Of a DNA stretch of 39,051 nt, positions 22,239 to 30,591 are shown in pieces (within the stretch, counting starts at the first letter, position 1; every line of letters starts with the position of its first letter). The position numbers and the translations under genes are program-made. Location: IMG/VR virus record IMGVR_UViG_3300027987_000372, positions 1 to 39,051 of that record. One strand, 5' to 3'. The stretch is from a virus. Under the pieces are notes generated by a model that was not told where the DNA came from, ran no database searches, and worked only from the letters and a program-made list of their open reading frames with translations.

Positions 22239-23113
22239 CTCGGGAACGAACCAGCTCCGATGTTGTTGGTGCTGTTGACGCGCCGAATCTTGTTCGGTAG
22301 CGCTTTGCGTGGCGAGCTTACACTGGTCTCCAGCAGCTTGGCCTCGAGCGCCTGTCGCTGCCGCTGGAAGCTTGAGTCGCTACCCTGCTTCTCGAGGCAC
22401 TGTGCGGCGCAGTCTGCCACCACGTACCCAATGTGCGGATGGTTCGGTAAAAGACTTGGCGCCGGAACGTACGTCACCTGCACGGCGTAGTACGACTTGG
22501 GGACTGGCAAGAACTCAATTGCCGCGCCCATGTGGTTGGCAATCGTGTAGACGGGTGTCGCCCCGTCGTAACCAGACAGCGAGAACGCATTGATTGGACC
22601 GTGCCGTAGCCGGTACCCAACCTCGTGCTGAATCCAGTCGGCTGGGTCATAGCTCATCAGCTGCGTCGGTGTCTCGAGCGCATGCATCGGGTAGATGAGC
22701 TTGTTTGAGGTGTTCACCTGCCACAGGTCGGTGCGCCTCACTTCGTGAGAAGAGGTGGTCCCAACCTCTCCAGTAACGCGCGTCACGGTGCCCTCGACGA
22801 AGCTGCACCGCACCAGAATATTGAACTCGTCTGGCAACGAGTACGATGTCGAGTATCCAGTGTCCGGTCCTGGGATCTCGGACTCTGGATTCAGCGTTGG
22901 ACGAGGCCACGCGACGGTTGGATCGCTTCCAGGGCGCACCTGAATCCAGGTATGCTTCGCCCAGTATTCGGCGCCGTAGCGCTCAACCAGCAGGAACTGC
23001 AGCTGGCGCAACGATGTGTCAACCCAACCGTCGAGTGTCTCATCCGAGATGAACTCGGAATCAACCATGTCGGCTGCTTCTCTGATCTCGTGCAAAAGTT
23101 CATCTCGGTTCAT
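22223..23113 (-). CDS. Head-tail adaptor protein
   Basis: A 296-residue protein. The N-terminal helices (DELLHEIREAADMVDSEFISDETLDGWVDTSLRQLQFLL) and the overall size match the adaptor family found between capsid and nozzle genes in many podoviruses (T7 gp11-like / SU10 adaptor type), which joins portal to nozzle. The middle is beta-rich and ends with a helix (CAAQCLEKQGSDSSFQRQRQALEAKLLE) as in those proteins. Gene order (portal, scaffold, coat, decoration, adaptor, nozzle) agrees. Confidence 0.7.
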   Translation of the reverse strand: MNRDELLHEIREAADMVDSEFISDETLDGWVDTSLRQLQFLLVERYGAEYWAKHTWIQVRPGSDPTVAWPRPTLNPESEIPGPDTGYSTSYSLPDEFNILVRCSFVEGTVTRVTGEVGTTSSHEVRRTDLWQVNTSNKLIYPMHALETPTQLMSYDPADWIQHEVGYRLRHGPINAFSLSGYDGATPVYTIANHMGAAIEFLPVPKSYYAVQVTYVPAPSLLPNHPHIGYVVADCAAQCLEKQGSDSSFQRQRQALEAKLLETSVSSPRKALPNKIRRVNSTNNIGAGSFPRWPYR

Positions 23114-23125
23114 GCGTTACCTCAA

Positions 23126-23488
23126 TCAGTCAGTCGCTCCACAATGCACGAGCATCCAGTCAACGATCTGTCCAGTCGTGTCAGCAGCTGCAGCGCCAGA
23201 CACGTCATAAACAACGATGGTAATCGTGGTCGTTGTAGAGGTGGTCGCGACGGTGTGCCTTACGGCAACCTTGTCGTCAGTCGCGCTGTTGTCGACGCTT
23301 GCCACCTTGAAGATGGTGTTCAGCTTCTTTGGGATCGTGACAACGAACGTGCCGACGCCACTGCGAGTTACCGTCGCCATCTTGCCAACCTGGCTCGTTG
23401 GCGTCGAGGTATTCGCAGTGGTGAACTGGCCGCAGTAAACGACGCATCCACGTCGCGCGACCTTCAGATCACTATAGATTCCATTCAT
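23126..23488 (-). CDS. Head decoration protein candidate
   Basis: A 120-residue protein starting MNGIYSDLKVARRGCVVYCG. It is Thr/Val-rich and beta-rich (FVVTIPKKLNTIFKVASVDN, TTTTITIVVYDVSGAA). It directly follows the coat gene on the same strand, where decoration or cement proteins are normally encoded. A 9-bp hairpin separates the two genes. Assignment rests on position and composition. Confidence 0.55.
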   Translation of the reverse strand: MNGIYSDLKVARRGCVVYCGQFTTANTSTPTSQVGKMATVTRSGVGTFVVTIPKKLNTIFKVASVDNSATDDKVAVRHTVATTSTTTTITIVVYDVSGAAAADTTGQIVDWMLVHCGATD

Positions 23489-23502
23489 GTGAACCTTTCA
23501 GC

Positions 23503-23524
23503 AAGGGGCGGATTCCCGCCCCTT
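23503..23524 (-). promoter_or_regulatory. Hairpin between coat and decoration genes
   Basis: AAGGGGCGG (23503-23511) and CCGCCCCTT (23516-23524) form a perfect 9-bp GC-rich stem with a 4-nt loop, 28 nt after the coat stop on the minus strand. No T-run follows, so it is more likely an RNA stabiliser or partial terminator that sets coat:decoration ratio. The AAAGG for the next gene follows it. Confidence 0.6.
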
Positions 23525-23551
23525 AGCTAGATTGCTTGCTCAGCTGATTGC

Positions 23552-24775
23552 TTACGCCGGGAACCCAATGTGCATGACGTTGCGCATGTTCTTGAACACG
23601 GTGTTCCAGTACCCGCCGAAACGGATCTCAACTCCGTCAGCGCTCGACAGCGCAATCGCGCCTCCGGTGCCCATTCCTTCGGTGATTAGTTCGAACGGGT
23701 TGCCAAGGGACCACAGCTGGAAGTCGCTGATATTCATGAGCTTGCCTACGTAACGTGGGCAGTTCTGATCAGCGTATACGTTCACCGCACCCTTTGGACC
23801 ATTCACCACGATCGCCTGATACGAAACGCTCGCGATCGGTTTCCCGTTTGCTCCGATGGCATTCTTGTTGATTCTCTGGAAGTTGCCCGCTTGCTTCGCA
23901 AAGGAACCCCAGTCCAGTGGATTGATGAACAGCGAGTCCGCTTCACCGCGGAACATCGCGAGCGCATCGAGGATGACCTCATCAATGCTTCCTGCGCTAG
24001 GGGAGTAACGCTGTCCGCACATCGCCACGCTGTTCTGCCTGTCGACGCCGAACCACACAGCTGCTGATGTGGGTAGCGTCGTGGGGTTCCAGCCCATGAT
24101 CCCACTCGGAACAGCCAGATAATCTCCACTCGGGACGATGTAGTCCGACGCTGCAACACCAGTAGACTGAGCGCTCCACGTGGTGCCGCACGACAGTGCT
24201 CCAGAGTCCTCGTTGACAACCGTTAGAGTGACGTCGCCAACGTTCACTGCCGAGTCTCCAGTCGTGAACGTGTTGTAAACTCCGTTCTTCCTGAAGTTGA
24301 TGACCTGAGTCGCGTCGGACAACGTGATGGTAGCGCTGCCTACGGTTGACCCTGAAGAGATCTGACCGATTGCTCCAGTACCATCACCCCAGATGAGCGA
24401 ACCAGCTCGCTTCTTGAGCTCAAGAATCGCCGTCTCGGTCTGATGTTTCATCGCGTCGACGAGAGCGCCAGGGTTCCTTTTAGAGGCAAGCATGGCCTCC
24501 CGAGCAAGCTGACGAACAGCGTACAACGGCTTGCGCACGATGTTTGGCTTCTCGTGATCTGGAACTCCTGCTTGTGCCTGGGCAACAGAGAACGTTGAGT
24601 GTGCGCCACCACCGGCGTCAATCATCCAATCAAGATACTTGGATGCTCCGTAGAAGCCATTCCACTTGCCCATGAGCCCCAACATGGGGGACGCGGGGAG
24701 CACGTGGTTGATGATCCCGTCAGGATACAGGATGTGATAGATCTCAGAGATATTTGCAGTCGTTAGTACAGTCAT
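23552..24775 (-). CDS. Major capsid protein (HK97-fold type)
   Basis: A 407-residue protein. It opens MTVLTTANISEIYHILYPDGI and PASPMLGLMGKWNGFYGASKYLDWMI, followed by an E-loop-like polar region and helix (KNPG-type segment REAMLASKRNPGALVDAMKHQTETAILELKK), then beta-rich P/A-domain sequence to NPFELITEGMGTGGAIALSS ... WNTVFKNMRNVMHIGFPA. This matches many tailed-phage HK97-fold coat proteins in size and layout. It starts at an ATGA overlap with the scaffold gene and has no clear ribosome binding site of its own, so coat translation seems coupled to scaffold. Confidence 0.8.
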   Translation of the reverse strand: MTVLTTANISEIYHILYPDGIINHVLPASPMLGLMGKWNGFYGASKYLDWMIDAGGGAHSTFSVAQAQAGVPDHEKPNIVRKPLYAVRQLAREAMLASKRNPGALVDAMKHQTETAILELKKRAGSLIWGDGTGAIGQISSGSTVGSATITLSDATQVINFRKNGVYNTFTTGDSAVNVGDVTLTVVNEDSGALSCGTTWSAQSTGVAASDYIVPSGDYLAVPSGIMGWNPTTLPTSAAVWFGVDRQNSVAMCGQRYSPSAGSIDEVILDALAMFRGEADSLFINPLDWGSFAKQAGNFQRINKNAIGANGKPIASVSYQAIVVNGPKGAVNVYADQNCPRYVGKLMNISDFQLWSLGNPFELITEGMGTGGAIALSSADGVEIRFGGYWNTVFKNMRNVMHIGFPA

Positions 24776-25887
24776 TGATCGTCAGCCTTGGCCATCGCGG
24801 ACAGCCGTCTGATTGCGTATTCGCGACGCTCGTGTTCGTCCATATCGCGAATACCGGTTTGCGCCGACGCGGCATCGTCGTTGCTGACAGTGCGCGTCGT
24901 CTTGTTCCTTTGCTTACCGTTGGCCTCGCCCTTCTGAGGCTTCGCCACCTTGCGCGCCTTGGGCGGTGTCCTGCCGGATCGCGCATGCTCTTCCTGTGAA
25001 TCGTCCTCGAGCATGTCAAGGACCTCTTCAATTGGTAGAGCAACGCCGGTCGCAGCGTATTCCTTCTCGACCACCTCGAGAGCTAGAATCCTCAAGGCCT
25101 TGGCCGGTATGTGGGAAACCGAAGGCCACCGTTCGGTGTCAGCCTCCAGTTCCTTCACCACGTTGTCTTGCCACTCGGAGATCTTCTGCTGGACCTGCCG
25201 AGCTTGCTCAGCTTGCGAAGCTCGATGCTGCTCTTGCTTCGCTTCTTCTCGCTCGCGTTTGATCGCCTCTCGTTCTTCGTTGAGCTCGGCGCGTAGCCTC
25301 CTGAGCTCTCGAGTTGCCTCGCTGTCGCCACCGTTCTTCGAACGCTTCTCGACCCTGGAAACGAATTGTTCCCAGTAATGATCGGTGCTCTTGCCGGTCT
25401 TCTCGGCAAGGTACTCTACGATATCATCGATTGTCTCAAGCTCGTCAACCCTAGACGAACTACGCGATTCGAGCTTTGCTCGTAACTCGTCGTTCTCTTT
25501 GGTCAGCTTCGTATTGAGACGCTGCGCTGCATTCGCGCTGTTGGTGATGCGAGTGAGCTCATGGTCTCGCTCTCGCTCCTTGCGACGCGTTTCGCGCTCA
25601 GCTATTCGCTTCTCCCGCTCCAGTTGCTCCGGGGTCTTCTTCTCTGCGGTCTTTGCCGCAGGCTTCTTCTCTTCTTGTTTCTTGCTCTCGCCAGCCTCGC
25701 CAGCACCGTCGTCAATGTTATCGTCTTCGTCGTCTACAGTTCCGTCGTCGACGCTTTCATCATCATCACCGTCGTCGTCATCGCTCAGTGACGTCAAAAA
25801 GTCCAACGCCTTGTCGTAATCTGACGACTCAGGAGGGGTTGCTGCTGCGTTGCTAGTATCGGTTGGCGGTGTATGCTGCTCTCCCAT
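24772..25887 (-). CDS. Scaffolding protein
   Basis: A 371-residue protein, highly charged and low in aromatics. The first 70 residues are extremely acidic (LSDDDDGDDDESVDDGTVDDEDDNIDD), then come long charged helices (EKKTPEQLEREKRIAERETRRKERERDHELTR; RRLRAELNEEREAIKREREEAKQEQ) and a basic C-terminal part (KARKVAKPQKGEANGKQRNKTTRTVS). An acidic body with coiled coils and a basic tail, just before the coat gene, is the standard form of a phage scaffold. AGGAG lies about 10 nt before the ATG. Confidence 0.8.
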   Translation of the reverse strand: MGEQHTPPTDTSNAAATPPESSDYDKALDFLTSLSDDDDGDDDESVDDGTVDDEDDNIDDGAGEAGESKKQEEKKPAAKTAEKKTPEQLEREKRIAERETRRKERERDHELTRITNSANAAQRLNTKLTKENDELRAKLESRSSSRVDELETIDDIVEYLAEKTGKSTDHYWEQFVSRVEKRSKNGGDSEATRELRRLRAELNEEREAIKREREEAKQEQHRASQAEQARQVQQKISEWQDNVVKELEADTERWPSVSHIPAKALRILALEVVEKEYAATGVALPIEEVLDMLEDDSQEEHARSGRTPPKARKVAKPQKGEANGKQRNKTTRTVSNDDAASAQTGIRDMDEHERREYAIRRLSAMAKADDQ

Positions 25888-25926
25888 ATCGGGGTATCTC
25901 CTGGGCTACGCGAACCCTGGGTTTGG

Positions 25927-27819
25927 TTACTCCGTTCCCATAGGGAGCGGACCTGGTGGTAGGTCCTCTTGCCCTGGGATCGGAGGCGTCTGCACTGGTT
26001 CCACTTGGCCAGGCATCGGACCACATCCGGCGCCTGGGATAGATTCTGGTGTTGCAGATGGCGCTAGCGCCTTCTGTGCTTCCATCTGATAGAAGATGCA
26101 CTTCTTCGAGAACGCAAGAAGCAACTCGTACCGTCCCTTAGGGACGTTGGTCTGCATCTGCAGACGGTTCATCGCCTGGCTGCACAGCTTCAGTGCTAGT
26201 TCGATGTCCCACGTTGGCTCAGGCGTAATCGAGTCACCGTCATCGAGGATTCTCTCTTCGATTACGTAACGCAACAACTCGTACATCGAGTTGTTGTTGC
26301 GCATGTACGACTTCAGATCTGGCATCTCAAGCATCTCACCCATCTGTTGTGGGTCGCTGATAATCCCTAGATCTCGCATGTCGCCAAGGTCTTCGAGCTT
26401 GCCACTGAGTGTCGTAGACAACGACGAAGATGGCTGCACCTCGAGCACGAACTCGTCGCGATCATCAGCGAACTCTGAGAAGTCAATCTTCTGGATCCCG
26501 AATGGACCGACGTAAACCAGTGGACTCTTTTCCTCATCATCGCAGGAATCAATGTCCTCGAGGGCGTCCAGAATGAGCTCGCCTACGTCGACAACGCGCT
26601 GCTCGCGTCGCTGCAAGATGTCGTGAATAGAGTCATCAATCATGTCCGAGTACGCGCGCAGTGCCTTGCCAGAGTTTAGTCCAGCAGGTTTCATAGAAGA
26701 TGCCGCGAATTCGCTCACCCCAGACACCTGGAACATCGAGCTCTTCACACGGTCAGAATGATTGAATGTCTCAGGGTTCACCGCGGACGGAGTTACAATC
26801 TCTGGTTTGGTACCGCTGTACCAGATGAAGTTTCCGCATTCATCGCTGAAGTCTGTTTCCACCACCTTTGATCCGTGCTCGAGAAGCACGTACGGCTTGA
26901 TTAGTGCCATGGCCTCTTGACGTGCCATCAAGGTGCGGTTGAGCTCCAACTGAAGCCCAACCAAAGTCTCCACTGCGCCAACGCCGAAGAACCCACGTGG
27001 CGCCAGAAGAAACCTGGAGATTGCAATTGGAAAGTGGTCGCGCTTCCATTCACAACCGTCGATAATTGTACCGTCGATTGCGACTGCTACGCGCCCGTCT
27101 CCCGCTCCCTCAAACGAGGGGAGCCGCCAGCACGTTACGACGTCAATCATGTCGCCATTGCCACCTGTGAGGTAGTTCACGTCATCGAATGACGTGGGCC
27201 TCGCCGTCATGATCTCTTCCTTGAACTTCGGGTGGAGCTTGGCGAACTGTCTCCTGTCGACGCACTGCCACCTATACAGAGTGCGTGGCGTACCGTACCT
27301 TGCCTCGGCAGCGTCCACCATCAGTTCCCACGGGGGGACAATCTCACCGTACACGCTTCCCTTTCTGTGTCCGACGTAGATTGCTCCTGTTCCGCAGAGA
27401 ATCATGTGGAGGTCGCTCAGGCGGAATAGCTCGTACGCTCTAATCCTGCGCATCGAGGCCCAGATTGCCCGATCGCGAACCTTGGCTCGCCTCATCAGAC
27501 CGAAGTCTGACTCATCAGTTAGCACTGAAGGGCGAGGCCTCGAGCGAGAGAACTTGGCACACAGAACTGACGTGATTCGCTGAATAGCGTTTTCGTTCAG
27601 CACGTCACGCATTAGCCCAAGCATCACCGCGACTGAGTTGTCTGAGCCGTAACCCTCAATCGCGTCGTTGTGGTACAGGCTCATGAAGAACCGATAGAAC
27701 TCAATCCTCGTTTTCGACTTGCTCTTGATCGCGTCGAATCGCTCAAAGATGCACGAGCTATCTGCGCCAGGTGCAACCTTTCCGTCGTACCACTGCTCTT
27801 GAGGTAGTTCGTAATTCAT
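25927..27819 (-). CDS. Portal protein
   Basis: A 630-residue protein from ATG 27819 (MNYELPQEQWYDGKVAPGAD); an in-frame TTG at 27825 is the other option. Portal features are the N-terminal wing with repeated helices (ERFDAIKSKSKTRIEFYRFFMSLYHN), a middle beta region around RKGSVYGEIVPPWELMVDAAEARYG, and the stem/crown region (GFFGVGAVETLVGLQLELNRTLMARQEAMALIKPYV; SGKALRAYSDMIDDSIHDILQRREQRVVDVGELILDALE). The C-terminal tail is Pro-rich (PPIPGQEDLPPGPLPM). Its place before scaffold and coat agrees. The portal forms the dodecameric DNA gate of the capsid. Confidence 0.8.
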   Translation of the reverse strand: MNYELPQEQWYDGKVAPGADSSCIFERFDAIKSKSKTRIEFYRFFMSLYHNDAIEGYGSDNSVAVMLGLMRDVLNENAIQRITSVLCAKFSRSRPRPSVLTDESDFGLMRRAKVRDRAIWASMRRIRAYELFRLSDLHMILCGTGAIYVGHRKGSVYGEIVPPWELMVDAAEARYGTPRTLYRWQCVDRRQFAKLHPKFKEEIMTARPTSFDDVNYLTGGNGDMIDVVTCWRLPSFEGAGDGRVAVAIDGTIIDGCEWKRDHFPIAISRFLLAPRGFFGVGAVETLVGLQLELNRTLMARQEAMALIKPYVLLEHGSKVVETDFSDECGNFIWYSGTKPEIVTPSAVNPETFNHSDRVKSSMFQVSGVSEFAASSMKPAGLNSGKALRAYSDMIDDSIHDILQRREQRVVDVGELILDALEDIDSCDDEEKSPLVYVGPFGIQKIDFSEFADDRDEFVLEVQPSSSLSTTLSGKLEDLGDMRDLGIISDPQQMGEMLEMPDLKSYMRNNNSMYELLRYVIEERILDDGDSITPEPTWDIELALKLCSQAMNRLQMQTNVPKGRYELLLAFSKKCIFYQMEAQKALAPSATPESIPGAGCGPMPGQVEPVQTPPIPGQEDLPPGPLPMGTE

Positions 27820-27821
27820 GA

Positions 27822-28061
27822 TCAAAACTTCGGAATGTAGGCACCTGGGAACGCACTATTCAGCGCGTCAGTGATTGACTTCCGTTGGTCTGTCTTCACT
27901 GAGTTTACAGCTTCAACTTGTTGTGGGGATTGTCGGGCTGGGACAAGACCAACCTTGCAAGCCCCTGCGTCATTGAATTCTATCTCGGTGCAACGATCCA
28001 AGAGTCCTTCGTCGCGCAGCATCCTAACCACAGCAAGAAGGCCATCTGTTCCGTTCGCCAT
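27822..28061 (-). CDS. Small hypothetical protein, first gene of the structural unit
   Basis: A 79-residue protein starting MANGTDGLLAVVRMLRDEGL. No Shine-Dalgarno sequence is visible before the ATG at 28061, and the best promoter match places the transcript start at about the ATG, so it may be translated from a leaderless message. The sequence reads DRCTEIEFNDAGACKVGLVPARQ and ends in ITDALNSAFPGAYIPKF. No domain recognised. It precedes the portal gene; a head-assembly role is possible. Confidence 0.6.
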   Translation of the reverse strand: MANGTDGLLAVVRMLRDEGLLDRCTEIEFNDAGACKVGLVPARQSPQQVEAVNSVKTDQRKSITDALNSAFPGAYIPKF

Positions 28062-28105
28062 AACGCGAACTAGACACTCATAAAAAGCCGGGTCAATACT
28101 GAGAC
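28062..28105. promoter_or_regulatory. 44-bp divergent control region, overlapping face-to-face promoters
   Basis: Rightward: TAGACA (28071-28076), 18-nt spacer, AATACT (28095-28100), expected start about 28107 at the terminase ATG (28106). Leftward, on the minus strand: TTGACC (28096-28091), 16-nt spacer, TCTAGT (28074-28069), expected start about 28062 at the ATG 28061. The -35 of each overlaps the -10 of the other. Neither gene has a ribosome binding site. Motifs are imperfect; the symmetry and lack of SD on both sides are the evidence. Confidence 0.45.
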
Positions 28106-29530
28106 ATGACTGAGCTGAGCATATCCGACTACTGCCCACACCCACCAAGTCCCAAGCAACAGCTGTTTTTGAGCATGCGCTATAAGGTGGTCGGGTACGG
28201 TGGGGCCGGCGGTGGAGGAAAGAGCGATGCCCAGCTCATGGCGGCACTACAAGGCATCGAGATCCCGTCATACCGCGCCATCTTGTTGCGAAACTCGTTC
28301 AAGTCACTGTCACTCCCTGGCGCACTTCTAGATCGCTCCCACGAGTGGTGGGATCGCTCACCGGCGAAGTGGCGCGAGCTCGACAAGACGTGGACTTTCC
28401 CGAGTGGGGCGCGAATCACGTTCGGGTACCTCGACAAGCTGAAAGACCTCGAACAGTACCAATCGTCGGAGTTCCATTACATCGGATTCGACGAGTCAAC
28501 GCAGTTCAACCCATACCTCATCACATGCATGTTCGCGCGTCTCCGGAGACGCAAAAGTGGCTTTCCTAAAGCCTTTCCATTACGAGTGCGCTTCACGACG
28601 AACCCGGGCGGTATCGCCCACAAGTGGCATGTAAAGTTCTTCAATGTCCCCAAGGCTGCTGAAGTTGATCGCTTGAAAGGTCCAGTGGTATCGCGTGATG
28701 ACTTCGGGGTGATCCAACGCGTATTCGTTCCGGCGTACGCGCAAGACAACCCAGGACTCGACATCGACAACTATCTCGAGAGCCTATCGTTCCTACCTGA
28801 GGTGCGTCGCAAACAGATTCGCGACGGGCTCTGGGTCGAGGACATCACGATGCTCGTGTACGGCAAGGCCATCAGAGCACGAATCGAGCAATGCCTTCCA
28901 GATGGTGGGTACAAGTTCTGGTACCTGCTATCTATCGACTTCGGTGCATCGAGGTCTACTGCGTTCACGATCTATGCGGTCTGTGAGGAGCTGCAGCAGA
29001 TGTACGTAGTGAAGTGCTACAAGCCAGAGAACGCGAACAACGCTGCTGACATAGCAGAGCGCTACTACGAGCTCGACTCCATCTACCACTTCAATCGCGT
29101 CGTTGCCGACCACGGAGCACTTGGTAAGGGGTACATCGACGAGATGCGTAAACGCTTTTCAATCCCCGTGCAGAACGCCGAAAAGCAGAACAAGCGCGGG
29201 TATATCGATCTATTCAACGACGCAGTGGAGCGAGAAGAGGTAATCTTCCTGCCAGCAGCGTATGAGGGATTCTACGAAGAGGCTGGTGCCCTAATCTGGA
29301 AAGATGAGAATCGCATCCTCGAGATGCCAGGGATGGCGAACCATCGCTGCGACTCTACGTTGTACGGCTTCCGCGAGGCAAAGCACTACACAGCAACGCC
29401 TAAAAAGCAAGATGAGCTCAAGCCACATGACCCGATTGAGGATGCGATAATGGCCCGCGTCCGGAAGGAGCAGGCCACTATCAACAGGCTAGGAACTACT
29501 ACGTTGCCCAGTCTATATCGTCAGAGGTAG
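28106..29530 (+). CDS. terL: Large terminase subunit
   Basis: A 474-residue protein with all expected motifs. ATPase: Walker A GGAGGGGKS at about residues 32-40 and Walker B HYIGFDEST with D129/E130. Nuclease (RNase H-like): D278 in SIDFGASRS, D335 in VVADHGALG and D446 in DPIEDAIMARV. It packages genome DNA into the capsid through the portal. It is alone on the plus strand between two leftward units, 44 bp from its divergent neighbour, with no SD before the ATG; its last 10 bases overlap the end of the opposing gene at 29521. I do not see a small terminase beside it. Confidence 0.92.
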   Translation: MTELSISDYCPHPPSPKQQLFLSMRYKVVGYGGAGGGGKSDAQLMAALQGIEIPSYRAILLRNSFKSLSLPGALLDRSHEWWDRSPAKWRELDKTWTFPSGARITFGYLDKLKDLEQYQSSEFHYIGFDESTQFNPYLITCMFARLRRRKSGFPKAFPLRVRFTTNPGGIAHKWHVKFFNVPKAAEVDRLKGPVVSRDDFGVIQRVFVPAYAQDNPGLDIDNYLESLSFLPEVRRKQIRDGLWVEDITMLVYGKAIRARIEQCLPDGGYKFWYLLSIDFGASRSTAFTIYAVCEELQQMYVVKCYKPENANNAADIAERYYELDSIYHFNRVVADHGALGKGYIDEMRKRFSIPVQNAEKQNKRGYIDLFNDAVEREEVIFLPAAYEGFYEEAGALIWKDENRILEMPGMANHRCDSTLYGFREAKHYTATPKKQDELKPHDPIEDAIMARVRKEQATINRLGTTTLPSLYRQR

Positions 29531-29940
29531 TCCTCGTACAGGTACAGCTCGTCGTCTCCGTGCTGAACCACCACCGCCACTGCGCCTGGCCCGCAGAGTC
29601 CTTGGCAGTCAGTGGTTCCATGAACGATGTCCACGAGCTGGTAGTCGCCAACATAGAATCGTTCATCAGGCGTCGCGTAGCACGAGTACCTGTTGCCGGT
29701 TACCCGGCACCCTGTGCCAGCGTCACGCGCCACCCTGAAGTCTCCGTGGACCACGTTGCACGCCATGTACTCGGCCGGTAGTACCCTCTCTACGCTGCAA
29801 AGATCGTCTCCCATGTTCGTGTACGTCGAACCTTCAGATGTACTACTCACTGCCTCTGCTGCCATCTCCTGTGGCATCGGTTCGCATGACGTTGGTGTTG
29901 TTAGCGCTGTCGCAAGAAACATCACTGCTACGTTTTTCAT
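29521..29940 (-). CDS. Secreted or lipid-anchored small Cys-rich protein
   Basis: A 139-residue protein starting MKNVAVMFLATALTTPTSCEPM: lysine, hydrophobic core, and TPTSC as a possible lipobox (Ser at -1). The mature part has several cysteines (LCSVERV, MACNVV, TGCRV, YSCYAT, TDCQGLCG) that could form disulfides, so it probably works in the periplasm. Phage proteins of this type may be superinfection-exclusion lipoproteins or lysis inhibitors; nothing seen decides. It starts within the upstream gene (98-nt overlap) and converges on terL with a 10-bp overlap. Confidence 0.6.
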   Translation of the reverse strand: MKNVAVMFLATALTTPTSCEPMPQEMAAEAVSSTSEGSTYTNMGDDLCSVERVLPAEYMACNVVHGDFRVARDAGTGCRVTGNRYSCYATPDERFYVGDYQLVDIVHGTTDCQGLCGPGAVAVVVQHGDDELYLYEDYL

Positions 29941-30262
29941 CTTTCTCTTTCTTTCGCTCCTTTTTCCCTGCTTGATATGCGTGCCATGCCATGGCTACCG
30001 CAAGTGCGTCCCAGCGGTGTCCAGCGAACGGACCCATCTGGCATACCTCAGACTTGGTTTTTGGCTCATAGCGCGACGATACTGCGCTCGATATGAACAC
30101 CGATGCGTTGCGCATCAAGAGGATGGCTCCACGATAGAACCTTGAGTCTATCGCCTTGTTTCCAGATGGTTCAAGCATGCTCCAGCCATCGGTCTTCAAT
30201 GCCGCAACGACGCACTCGTGAGCCTTTCTGAGCTCCTCTGCGAACTCGTCATCGTTGTCCAT
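29843..30262 (-). CDS. Hypothetical protein, paralogue of the 30592-30921 gene
   Basis: A 139-residue protein starting MDNDDEFAEELRKAHECV, with its ATG sharing one base with the upstream stop. It contains FAGHRWDALAVAMAWHAYQ, closely matching FVGHKWDALAAAMSLYIHE in the gene at 30592-30921. Its basic Lys/Asp-rich C-terminal tail (QAGKKERKKEKDEK) overlaps the next gene. The paralogous pair points to a duplicated gene. Fold not recognised; the GH-x-W-D-A-L-A motif resembles a helix cap. Confidence 0.6.
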   Translation of the reverse strand: MDNDDEFAEELRKAHECVVAALKTDGWSMLEPSGNKAIDSRFYRGAILLMRNASVFISSAVSSRYEPKTKSEVCQMGPFAGHRWDALAVAMAWHAYQAGKKERKKEKDEKRSSDVSCDSANNTNVMRTDATGDGSRGSE

Positions 30263-30585
30263 CAATCGCACCCAAAGGCCTTCCTAACCGCAAGAATGGT
30301 CTTCTCTAGACTCTCTTTCGTGTACTTCAGGTGAGCGATGCCATTCTCAAGACAATCGATCTTGTTTCGAAGAGAACGACTCTCTTCGTTGCTCTCATCA
30401 ATAGCTACCCTGCATTGCTCCTCAAGTTGCTCGAACCTGTCGTGTCGAGTGTACTTCACAGATCTATGGCGATGCGGGCAACGAATCCACTGCTCGTCGT
30501 CACACCATCCTCGCGTGCAGGCTCCAACCATTCTCTCGTCTGCAACACCGCACACGTTGATTGTATCGTCATGAATACCGCACAT
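30262..30585 (-). CDS. Cys-rich, coiled-coil small protein
   Basis: About 107 residues from ATG 30585 (a GTG at 30591 is equally possible). The first half is Cys/His-rich (MCGIHDDTINVCGVADERMVGACTRGWCDDEQWIRCPHRHRSVKY), a plausible zinc-binding region. The second half is a charged helix with coiled-coil look (FEQLEEQCRVAIDESNEESRSLRNKIDCLENGIAHLKY). The start follows directly on the stop of the previous gene, so it is coupled. Function unknown. Confidence 0.6.
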   Translation of the reverse strand: MCGIHDDTINVCGVADERMVGACTRGWCDDEQWIRCPHRHRSVKYTRHDRFEQLEEQCRVAIDESNEESRSLRNKIDCLENGIAHLKYTKESLEKTILAVRKAFGCD

Positions 30586-30591
30586 ACCCAC

